Shown one piece after another: positions 1-5,620 of a DNA stretch of 6,909 nucleotides. Origin of the DNA: an uncultured Faecalicoccus sp. (GTDB taxonomy: Bacteria > Bacillota_I > Bacilli_A > Erysipelotrichales > Erysipelotrichaceae); NCBI GenBank assembly GCA_902497095.1, contig CABVDD010000061.1, forward strand, positions 1 to 6,909, read 5' to 3'. A program made the translations under genes and the position numbers. Below the pieces are notes generated by a model. That model made no database searches, was not told the DNA's origin, and worked only from the letters and a program-made list of their open reading frames with translations. Numbering within the stretch: position 1 is the stretch's first letter; each line of letters opens with the position of its first letter.

Positions 1-57
1 TTATTGATGAAATATTTGTGACCGCGCGACTTTAGACGCGGGGAAATGGAGGAAAGT
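1..57 (+). other. Tail of an upstream gene and leader of the PTS IIB gene with a GC-rich hairpin
   Basis: The window opens inside or just after an upstream gene. Frame 1 reads LLMKYL and stops at TGA 19-21; frame 3 reads IDEIFVTARL and stops at TAG 33-35. Either could be the true C-terminus (a PTS IIA would be expected here), and I cannot decide between them. A GC-rich inverted repeat follows: CCGCG (22-26) and CGCGG (37-41) around a 10-nt loop. It lies just before the Shine-Dalgarno GGAGG at 48-52. There is no T-run after the hairpin, so it is not a standard intrinsic terminator; it may be a processing or stability element. Confidence 0.35.
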
Positions 58-369
58 ATGAAAATTGTAGGGGTTGCGGCATGTACAGCAGGTATTGCGC
101 ATACATATATTGCAAAAGAAAAATTGGTTAAAGCCGCAAAAAATCGTGGACATGAGATTCATATTGAAACACAAGGAACTATTGGTACAGAAGATGCATT
201 GGCAGATGAAGAAATCAAGAATGCAGATTGTGCAATTATTGCTGCAGATATTAAAATTGCGGGGAAAGAACGTTTTAAGGATTTAAAAACAATTGAGGTA
301 CCTACAGAAATTGTTATTAAATCACCAAATAAATTAATCGAAAAAGTAGAAGAAATTATGGCCAAATAA
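58..369 (+). CDS. PTS fructose-class transporter subunit IIB
   Basis: This is the cytoplasmic IIB phosphocarrier of a sugar phosphotransferase system. It takes phosphate from IIA onto a cysteine and passes it to the sugar bound by the membrane IIC. The 103-residue length is normal for a free-standing fructose-class IIB. The active-site loop follows strand one: VAACTAGIAHTY at residues 6-17, with phosphorylated Cys9. Canonical fructose IIB has CPTGIAHT, so CTAGIAHT keeps the cysteine and the GIAHT turn while changing the two residues after Cys. I chose ATG 58 because GGAGG at 48-52 sits 5 nt before it; an in-frame ATG at 46 would overlap that site. The IIC gene follows after 71 nt. The matching IIA is not in the window and is probably upstream. 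Sugar specificity cannot be read from IIB. Confidence 0.93.
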   Translation: MKIVGVAACTAGIAHTYIAKEKLVKAAKNRGHEIHIETQGTIGTEDALADEEIKNADCAIIAADIKIAGKERFKDLKTIEVPTEIVIKSPNKLIEKVEEIMAK

Positions 370-440
370 CTTCTATTTAGTAAATGTAAATCACAAAGCT
401 TTGATGATATAAATAAAAAATTGAAGAGAGGATATAAAAA

Positions 441-1553
441 ATGGCGGATGTAAAATCTAAGGGAAGTACTCTTAATACGTTAAAACAACATGCATTAACG
501 GCAATCTCTTATTTGATTCCTATTGTTGTTGGTGGAGGCTTCTTACTTGCAATTGGTAGCCTAATGGGCGGAGTAGCTATAGAAAACTTCAATAGTGATT
601 GGGGCTTTGCGGATACTTTATATACAATGGGTAATCAAATATTGGGAATGTTGCCTGTTGTAATTGGTACAGGAATTGCATTTTCTATTGCAGATAAACC
701 AGGTATCGCAGCAGGATTTTTAGTAGGATTAATTTCCATCAAAATGAATGCAGGGTTCATTGGTGGTTTTGCTGGAGGTTATATTGCTGGTTATATTGCT
801 TTATTCTTAAGAAATAAAATGCATGTTCCACAATGGGCAGAAGGATTAAAGCCAATGCTTTTAATTCCTTTAATTTCTTGTTTCTTAGTAGGTATGATCA
901 TGTTCTATGTACTAGGAACACCAATCTCAATTTTTACAGAAGCACTGAATAATTTTATTAAAGGATTAGACATGTCGCAGACATTGTTGTTTGGATTGAT
1001 TATTGGTGTTTTATCTGGTGTTGATTATGGTGGACCAATTAATAAAGTGGTTTATGCATTTTTGCTATCATTGCAATCAGAAGGCATAAATGAACCGATG
1101 GCTGTATTGATGTTAGCTTCAATGGTTACTCCGTTTGGATTAACTATGATGTATCCAATGCAGAAGCTATTTAGAAAGAACGTATTTAATAAGACTGAAG
1201 TTGATACATTAAAAACCGCATTTCCTATGGGTGTATGTATGATTACAGAAGGATGTTATCCAATTATTTTTAATCATTTGTTGCCATGTGTTATTGCTAC
1301 AGGTGTTGGAGCTGGTGTTGGCGGAGCATTAAGTATGCTATGGGGATGTGCCTCTCCTGTTCCACATGGTGGCTTATTTGCAATGGTAACGATGACAAAT
1401 CCATTTGGATGGTTGGCTGCTTTGCTAATAGGATCATTGGTATTTGCTATTGTATTATTTGTTATTTTAAAACCTGTTGATCCAGATGCTGAAATCGTAT
1501 TAGATGAAAGTAAAGAAGCAGATATTGATTTAAGTGATATTAAAATCAGTTAA
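441..1553 (+). CDS. PTS fructose-class transporter subunit IIC (membrane permease)
   Basis: This integral membrane permease binds and translocates the sugar, which is phosphorylated by IIB during uptake. The 370-residue protein is almost entirely hydrophobic segments, starting near residue 20 and ending near 344, followed by a short acidic cytoplasmic tail (about 345-370). Fructose-family IIC signatures are visible: GFIGGFAGGYIAGY (105-118), GGPINK (197-202), ITEGCYP (268-274) and PHGG (308-311). The usual fructose permease reads ITEGAIPFA at the third motif; here it is ITEGCYPIIF, so the substrate may not be fructose. The Shine-Dalgarno GAGAGGA lies near 426-432, about 8 nt before the ATG. 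The lyxose-isomerase gene begins 12 nt after the stop, which argues for co-transcription. Family assignment is firm; substrate is unknown. Confidence 0.93.
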   Translation: MADVKSKGSTLNTLKQHALTAISYLIPIVVGGGFLLAIGSLMGGVAIENFNSDWGFADTLYTMGNQILGMLPVVIGTGIAFSIADKPGIAAGFLVGLISIKMNAGFIGGFAGGYIAGYIALFLRNKMHVPQWAEGLKPMLLIPLISCFLVGMIMFYVLGTPISIFTEALNNFIKGLDMSQTLLFGLIIGVLSGVDYGGPINKVVYAFLLSLQSEGINEPMAVLMLASMVTPFGLTMMYPMQKLFRKNVFNKTEVDTLKTAFPMGVCMITEGCYPIIFNHLLPCVIATGVGAGVGGALSMLWGCASPVPHGGLFAMVTMTNPFGWLAALLIGSLVFAIVLFVILKPVDPDAEIVLDESKEADIDLSDIKIS

Positions 1554-1565
1554 ATAAGGAAGGAT

Positions 1566-2135
1566 ATGACTATGGAAGAAAAGGTTGTAGATGGAATCAC
1601 AGAGGAGTATAAAAATAAAGTAAAAGAATTGTTTAAAAAATCAGGAATTGCTTTTACTCAAGAAGAGTTGGCTAATATTGATTATGCTGGATATGGGCTA
1701 AACAATATTAAAGAAGAAGGACTAAATTTAATAGTTTATTGTAATAATGAAAAATATTGTGCTAAAGAAATGGCGCTTCTTCCTGGGCAAGCTTGTCCTC
1801 AACATACACATCCAGATCTAGAGGATGGAAGGGAAGGAAAACAAGAAACATTACGTTGTCGATGGGGAAAAGTTTATATCTATTATGAAGATGGAACGCC
1901 TTTGGATGAGACTAAGATTCATACAAAAGTTCCAGAAAAGAATAAACAATATTACACAGCAGGACATGAAGTGATCTTAAACCCAGGTGAGCAATATACT
2001 ATGCTTCCTAGAGTTGCACATTGGTTCAAAGCTGGAGAAGAAGGGGCAATTGTTAGCGAGTTTTCTACTCCTAGTTTTGATGAATTTGATACGTACGAAA
2101 ATCCAAATATCAAACGAATCATTCGTGATCGATAA
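1566..2135 (+). CDS. D-lyxose/D-mannose-type ketol-isomerase (cupin)
   Basis: The product belongs to the D-lyxose ketol-isomerase family, metal-dependent cupins that interconvert D-lyxose with D-xylulose and, in characterised members, D-mannose with D-fructose. The 189-residue protein has the cupin metal site: QHTHP (79-83, His80 and His82), Glu94 in KQETLRC, and His152 in VAHWF. The stretches LPGQACPQHTHP and EFSTPSFDEFDTYENP are typical of this family. ATG 1566 and ATG 1572 are both possible: AAGGA at 1556-1560 is 5 nt from the first, AGGA at 1561-1564 is 7 nt from the second. It is tightly coupled to the PTS IIC. The known family works on free sugars, whereas a PTS delivers sugar phosphates, so the physiological substrate may be a phosphosugar or a sugar entering by another route. 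Family certain, substrate inferred. Confidence 0.9.
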   Translation: MTMEEKVVDGITEEYKNKVKELFKKSGIAFTQEELANIDYAGYGLNNIKEEGLNLIVYCNNEKYCAKEMALLPGQACPQHTHPDLEDGREGKQETLRCRWGKVYIYYEDGTPLDETKIHTKVPEKNKQYYTAGHEVILNPGEQYTMLPRVAHWFKAGEEGAIVSEFSTPSFDEFDTYENPNIKRIIRDR

Positions 2136-2154
2136 ACTTCGTTTGAGTCATGAA

Positions 2155-2190
2155 AAAAGGGAGGGCTCGACGCTTTCCCCTTTTATTTTA
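2155..2190 (+). terminator. Intrinsic terminator or attenuating hairpin after the lyxose isomerase gene
   Basis: The left arm AAAAGGGAGGGC (2155-2166) pairs with GCTTTCCCCTTTT (2172-2184) across a 5-nt loop TCGAC, with one bulged C and two G-U pairs. TTTTATTTTAT follows. The hairpin sits in a 93-nt gap inside an otherwise collinear operon, so it probably gives partial termination or protects the 3' end of the upstream message. I see no convincing promoter between it and the next gene. Confidence 0.7.
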
Positions 2191-2228
2191 TCTAAAGAGG
2201 CGATTTTTAAGAAGAAAAGAGGAAAAAT

Positions 2229-3089
2229 ATGAAGATAATATTTGGAGTTGATAGTTTCATTTGGACAGAAAACTTTAGTGAAAAAGATTTATGGATTATA
2301 AAAAAAGCAGAAGAATTAGGTTTTGAAGCGATTGATTTTGCAATTGCACATCCAGAAACTTTTCCTACAGAACAGGTGATTGAAGAATTAAAGAAGACAA
2401 AATTGGTGCCTGTTACAACTACTACATTGGATGCGAAAAGAAATTTTTTATCAGAGGATGAATCTATTAGGCAAAATGGCATAGATTCTATGAAACAATT
2501 AATTGATATTAATAAAAAATTAGGAAGTAAAATATTAGGCGGAGTTAATTATGCAGGTTGGGGATATTTGACAGGTAAACCAAGAACAGAGATAGAGTGG
2601 CAACGATCTGTAAATTGTATGCGTGAAGTTTGCAACTATGCTTTAAAAGAATATCCGGAATTAGATATATGTGTTGAATGTGTAAATCGATTTGAAACAC
2701 ATTTCTTAAATATTGCAGAAGATGCGGTTAAATATTGTAAGGATGTGGGCACTAATAACATTAAAGTTCATTTAGATTGTTTTCATATGATACGAGAAGA
2801 AAAAAGTTTTTCTGGAGCTGTAAAAACTTGCGGAAAAGAGTATTTAGGATATGTTCATGTTAATGAAAATGATAGAGGAATTCCTGGAACTGGATTGGTA
2901 CCATTTAAAGAATTTTTTACTGCTTTAAAAGAAATAGGATATGATAGGCCATGCACTATAGAAAGTTTTGATCCAAGTTTTGAAGAATTAAATGGTAATT
3001 GTGCAATTTGGCGAAGCTTTGCTCCTACAGGAGAGATACTAGCAATTGAAGGATTAAAAAATTTAAAAGAAATTGCTAAAAACATATAA
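2229..3089 (+). CDS. Sugar (phosphate) 3-epimerase, D-psicose/D-tagatose 3-epimerase-like TIM barrel
   Basis: This is a xylose-isomerase-like TIM barrel most like ketose 3-epimerases, which invert C3 of ketoses such as D-fructose/D-psicose or D-tagatose/D-sorbose with a divalent metal. The 286-residue length fits. The metal and catalytic set is in place: Glu150 and Glu156 in VECVNRFETHFLN (149-161), Asp183 and His186 in HLDCFHM (181-187), His210 in YVHVNENDRGIPGTG (208-222), Arg216 in the same motif, and Glu245 in TIESF (243-247). The pattern NRFETH plus R-x-IPG is characteristic of the psicose/tagatose epimerase branch rather than of endonuclease IV or xylose isomerase. AAGAGGA (2217-2223) lies 5 nt before the ATG. 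It is followed 11 nt later by the RpiB-like gene. L-ribulose-5-phosphate 3-epimerase-type activity on a phosphosugar is an alternative. Confidence 0.85.
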   Translation: MKIIFGVDSFIWTENFSEKDLWIIKKAEELGFEAIDFAIAHPETFPTEQVIEELKKTKLVPVTTTTLDAKRNFLSEDESIRQNGIDSMKQLIDINKKLGSKILGGVNYAGWGYLTGKPRTEIEWQRSVNCMREVCNYALKEYPELDICVECVNRFETHFLNIAEDAVKYCKDVGTNNIKVHLDCFHMIREEKSFSGAVKTCGKEYLGYVHVNENDRGIPGTGLVPFKEFFTALKEIGYDRPCTIESFDPSFEELNGNCAIWRSFAPTGEILAIEGLKNLKEIAKNI

Positions 3090-3100
3090 GGAGGTTCAAT

Positions 3101-3550
3101 ATGAAAATTGTTATTGGATGTGATGAAGCTGCTTATAAATTTAAAGAGATAATAAAACAATATTTAGAAAGTAAAGGTCATGAAGTTAAGGATGTAGGTG
3201 TATATAATGAATCACCTTCCTTGTATGCAGATACTGCAGAAAAATTGTGTCAAGAAATTATATCGGGATCTTATAAAAGAGGAATTTTATGCTGTGGTAC
3301 TGGAATAGGCATGGCAATTACCGCTAATAAGATTCCTGGTATTCGTGCAGCGGTTGCGCATGATATTTTCTCGCTTGAAAGAATGATTAAAAGTAATAAT
3401 TGTCAGGTGTTATGCATGGGAGCACGGGTTATCGCACCTCAATCTGCTGAATTGTTATTAGATAGATGGTTAGAAATTGAATTTAAAGATGGACCCAGCA
3501 CACCAAAAATTGAAAGAATCATGCAAATTGAAAATCGATATCACCATTAA
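3101..3550 (+). CDS. RpiB/LacAB-family phosphosugar isomerase
   Basis: RpiB/LacAB enzymes are cytoplasmic aldose-ketose isomerases acting on sugar phosphates (ribose-5-P, allose-6-P, galactose-6-P or erythrose-4-P, depending on the member). The 149-residue protein has the family core: IGCDEAAYK (5-13), active-site Cys65 in CCGTGIGMAITANK (64-77), AAVAHD (83-88), and LCMGARVI (104-111) after Asn100. The loop that normally reads SDHAG, with a His, is CDEAAY here, so the ring-opening/phosphate region is divergent and the substrate is probably not ribose-5-phosphate. The start is clear: AAGGAGG (3088-3094) overlaps the stop codon of the epimerase gene and lies 6 nt before ATG 3101. With a DhaK/DhaL kinase downstream, an isomerase for a tetrulose phosphate, as in known erythritol/threitol pathways, is a reasonable inference. 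Confidence 0.88.
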   Translation: MKIVIGCDEAAYKFKEIIKQYLESKGHEVKDVGVYNESPSLYADTAEKLCQEIISGSYKRGILCCGTGIGMAITANKIPGIRAAVAHDIFSLERMIKSNNCQVLCMGARVIAPQSAELLLDRWLEIEFKDGPSTPKIERIMQIENRYHH

Positions 3551-3570
3551 AAACATGGTATTACTGGTGA
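3541..3570 (+). other. Hairpin overlapping the end of the RpiB-like gene
   Basis: TCACCATTAA (3541-3550, including the stop codon) pairs with TTACTGGTGA (3561-3570) with one T-C mismatch and a 10-nt loop. A competing smaller hairpin uses ACCAT (3543-3547) and ATGGT (3555-3559), so the two are mutually exclusive. The following sequence is TTGTGAATGTTTTGTG, not a clean T-run. It could reduce read-through or mark an mRNA processing point, but it is weaker evidence than the two other hairpins of the cluster. Confidence 0.35.
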
Positions 3571-3601
3571 TTGTGAATGTTTTGTGTAAAGGAGCTAATG
3601 T

Positions 3602-3883
3602 ATGGCAGTAATGTATTTTAAACCGCCAGAATTTACAGGTGAAAACGTACCGGTAACAGTAGCGGCAGAAGTTATGGGAAAGGATCAGCAATTTATTCGA
3701 TTGGCTTTAATTAGAGGGTTACTACCGATTGGAATAGCCATGAAGATTGATGAATCGAATAATCGTTATAACTATTATATTAGCCCTAAGTTGTTTTGGG
3801 AATATACAGGATATATTTATGAGAAAGCATTGAAAAAAGCGCAATCTCCCTCCAAAGTCGAAAGCGCTCAGGCATTGGATTAA
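3602..3883 (+). CDS. Small HTH/excisionase-like hypothetical protein
   Basis: I do not recognise a characterised gene. The 93-residue product resembles small HTH/excisionase-like proteins common in clostridial prophages and integrative elements: a helix-rich core VPVTVAAEVMGKDQQFIRLA (17-36), then RGLLPIG (38-44), and a C-terminal YYISPKLFWEYTG (58-70). In that family the core is a winged or simple helix-turn-helix predicted to bind DNA. The tail (77-93) is charged and probably disordered. It has its own good ribosome site, AAAGGAG (3588-3594), 7 nt before the ATG; an out-of-frame ATG at 3598 is too close to that site. It lies on the same strand as the sugar genes between the RpiB-like and dhaK genes, and a terminator hairpin overlaps its stop codon. 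It could be a local regulator or a stray mobile-element gene. Likeness is by eye only. Confidence 0.7.
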   Translation: MAVMYFKPPEFTGENVPVTVAAEVMGKDQQFIRLALIRGLLPIGIAMKIDESNNRYNYYISPKLFWEYTGYIYEKALKKAQSPSKVESAQALD

Positions 3884-3905
3884 TCTTTAATCCAATCTTA
3901 TTTTA
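3874..3905 (+). terminator. Intrinsic terminator overlapping the stop codon of the small gene
   Basis: ATTGGATTAA (3874-3883) and TTAATCCAAT (3887-3896) form a perfect 10-bp stem with a 3-nt loop, followed by CTTATTTTA. The stop codon TAA (3881-3883) is part of the left arm. The stem is AT-rich and therefore modest in strength. The dhaK ATG is only 24 nt beyond this element and no promoter fits between them, so dhaK must be reached by read-through; the hairpin may attenuate dhaKL. Confidence 0.65.
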
Positions 3906-3928
3906 ACATAACGAAAGAGAGAAAAACT

Positions 3929-4939
3929 ATGCAAAGAATAATAAATGATCCTAATCATGTTGTAGAAGACATGCTAGAAGGATTTTTAAAATGTCATAAA
4001 AATTTAGTTCATGTGTCTAAAGAAAATCCAAGAGTTATTGTTTCGAATTCTGTCAAAGATAAGAAAAAAGTTGGAATTGTAACTGGAGGAGGAAGTGGAC
4101 ACAAACCAGCTTTTATTGGTTATTGTGGAAAGAATATGGTGGATGCCGTTGCGGTCGGTGAAATTTTTTCCAGTCCGACTGCAAAGAGTTTTTATGATTG
4201 TATCAAAGAAGTTGATCAAGGTATGGGTGTAGCCGTGCTTTATGGAAATTATGCTGGTGATAACATGAATGTTAAAATGGCTAAAGAATTGGCTGAAGAT
4301 GATGATATTGAAGTTATGACCGTAGTAGCTAATGATGACGTAGCTAGTGCTTCCAAGAGTGATGTTCAAAAGCGAAGAGGGGTTGCCGGAGAAATCCTTA
4401 TGTGGAAAGTTGGTGGTGCTAAAGCGGCACAAGGTGCAACTTTAAAAGAGGTGATTCAAGCTTCTCAAAAGGCTATTGATTACACTAGAAGTGTTGGAGT
4501 TGGACTTTCTCCTTGCACGATTCCTGCTAATGGCAAACCAAATTTTGAAATTAAAGAAGGAACTATGGAGTTTGGGATTGGGCACCATGGAGAGCCAGGA
4601 ATTAAAGTAGAACCACTTTCAGACGCAAAAGGAATGGCTGCTGAAATGGTTCCTCTAGTATGTGATGATATCCCATATCAGGAAGGCGATGAAGTTGTAG
4701 TATTAATTTCGGGCCTAGGGGCTACACCAGTTATGGAACAATATATTTATTTTAACGAAGTAGAAAAATTGTTAAAGCAAAGGGGTCTTAAAATCTATAA
4801 ATCTTACGTAGGAAATTATTTTACATCTTTGGAGATGAATGGAATTACATTAACGTTGATGAAACTAGATGATGAATTGAAAGAATGTATGGATATGGAA
4901 GTAGAAACCATGGGATTAACTCAATTTGGAGGAAAATAA
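3929..4939 (+). CDS. dhaK: Dihydroxyacetone kinase-type subunit DhaK (divergent)
   Basis: DhaK is the substrate-binding subunit of dihydroxyacetone-type kinases: it holds a short ketose covalently on a histidine while DhaL supplies the phosphate. The 336-residue protein matches the usual length. Key residues line up with E. coli DhaK at a constant offset of two: His58 in GGGSGHKP (53-60), Asp111 in YAGDNMN (108-114), and covalent His220 in GHHGEPG (218-224). The substrate loop differs: canonical GHEPAH-x-G is GHKPAFIGYCG here (57-67). That change occurs in DhaK-like proteins and suggests a substrate other than dihydroxyacetone, for example a tetrulose; this is inference. The ribosome site is weak (AAAGAGAG, 3914-3921). 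The dhaL ATG follows after a single base, with its Shine-Dalgarno inside the end of dhaK, indicating translational coupling. Confidence 0.9.
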   Translation: MQRIINDPNHVVEDMLEGFLKCHKNLVHVSKENPRVIVSNSVKDKKKVGIVTGGGSGHKPAFIGYCGKNMVDAVAVGEIFSSPTAKSFYDCIKEVDQGMGVAVLYGNYAGDNMNVKMAKELAEDDDIEVMTVVANDDVASASKSDVQKRRGVAGEILMWKVGGAKAAQGATLKEVIQASQKAIDYTRSVGVGLSPCTIPANGKPNFEIKEGTMEFGIGHHGEPGIKVEPLSDAKGMAAEMVPLVCDDIPYQEGDEVVVLISGLGATPVMEQYIYFNEVEKLLKQRGLKIYKSYVGNYFTSLEMNGITLTLMKLDDELKECMDMEVETMGLTQFGGK

Positions 4940-4940
4940 T

Positions 4941-5582
4941 ATGCAATATGTATTAAATACAAATAATGCTTGTATTGTAAAAGAAATTATACAGGCTATT
5001 CATGAAAACTCGGTATATTTAAGTGAAATTGATGGTGAAACTGGTGATGGTGATCATGGAGTAAACATGAATAAAGGTTTTTTGATGGCAGATGTAAGAA
5101 TCAAAGAAGATGATAGTTTTTCTGAAGCTTTGAAAAAGCTAGGTAAAACATTGGTGATGGATATTGGGGGCAGTATGGGACCTATTTATGGTACGTTCTT
5201 CTCGAAATTAAGCCGAACATTAAAAACAGAAGAAAAAATAGATGCAGGACTTTTTGAAGAAGCTTTAAAAAATGCAGAAGAAGGTTTAATGGATCTGGCT
5301 GGTGCAAAACCCGGAGATAAAACGTTGGTGGATACCATCGTTCCTGCTTATGAATCGTTTAAAGAAACACATGAAGATGGTAAAGATTTTAAAGAATGTT
5401 TGGAAGCTTTAAAGATAGGAGCTGAGCAGGGAAAAGAAAGTACAAGAAATATGGTGGCCAAATTAGGAAGAGCATCTAGGCTTGGAGAAAGAAGCAAGGG
5501 GCATTTAGATGCAGGTGCGACTTCTTGCTGTATCATTCTTCAGACCATGGCAGATGGCATGATAAAAAGGATAGTTTTATAA
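4941..5582 (+). CDS. dhaL: Dihydroxyacetone kinase-type subunit DhaL
   Basis: DhaL is the nucleotide-binding subunit that phosphorylates the ketose held by DhaK. The 213-residue protein shows the family motifs in order: DGETGDGDHG (31-40), with Asp31, Asp36 and Asp38 as the Mg-nucleotide ligands; GGSMGPIYGTFF (76-87); AKPGDKTLVDTIVPA (122-136); and GRASRLGERSKGHLDAGATS (176-195). Small changes from the common forms (GGSMGP instead of GG-x-SGP, GHLDAGA instead of GHPDPGA) agree with the divergence of DhaK. ATG 4941 is preferred because GGAGG (4928-4932) is 8 nt upstream; an in-frame TTG at 4926 would give five extra residues and overlap that site. Free-standing DhaK plus DhaL usually needs the PTS protein DhaM, with ADP held permanently on DhaL, but no dhaM is present here. 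ATP use or a remote DhaM are both possible. Confidence 0.9.
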   Translation: MQYVLNTNNACIVKEIIQAIHENSVYLSEIDGETGDGDHGVNMNKGFLMADVRIKEDDSFSEALKKLGKTLVMDIGGSMGPIYGTFFSKLSRTLKTEEKIDAGLFEEALKNAEEGLMDLAGAKPGDKTLVDTIVPAYESFKETHEDGKDFKECLEALKIGAEQGKESTRNMVAKLGRASRLGERSKGHLDAGATSCCIILQTMADGMIKRIVL

Positions 5583-5604
5583 TATATTTCAAATGGCGTA
5601 TATA

Positions 5605-5620
5605 TATTAGCGTATTAGCG
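5605..5620. repeat. Perfect tandem 8-bp repeat TATTAGCG x2
   Basis: TATTAGCG occurs at 5605-5612 and again at 5613-5620 with no spacer. It lies in the short gap between the converging dhaL and rpoN genes, and the rpoN stop codon (complement of TTA 5615-5617) falls inside the second copy. It may be a replication-slippage duplication. The size equals the 8-bp target duplication typical of ISL3-type insertions, but there is no element between the copies. Confidence 0.5.

Noticed and set aside
46..57. Upstream ATG start for PTS IIB
   Set aside because: It overlaps the ribosome site used by ATG 58 and adds residues before the usual first strand of IIB proteins.
394..403. Palindrome CAAAGCTTTG between the IIB and IIC genes
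   Set aside because: A 10-bp palindrome in AT-rich DNA is not significant alone, and no promoter or T-run accompanies it.
3859..3872. CGAAAGCGCTCAGG as a possible catabolite-response (cre) site upstream of dhaK
   Set aside because: The core GAAAGCGCT fits, but about three consensus positions fail and the site lies in the coding end of the small gene.
4004..4432. Open frame of 142 codons on the minus strand inside dhaK
   Set aside because: It is antisense to a well-supported gene, and its Ser/Ile/Phe/His-rich sequence resembles no family I know.
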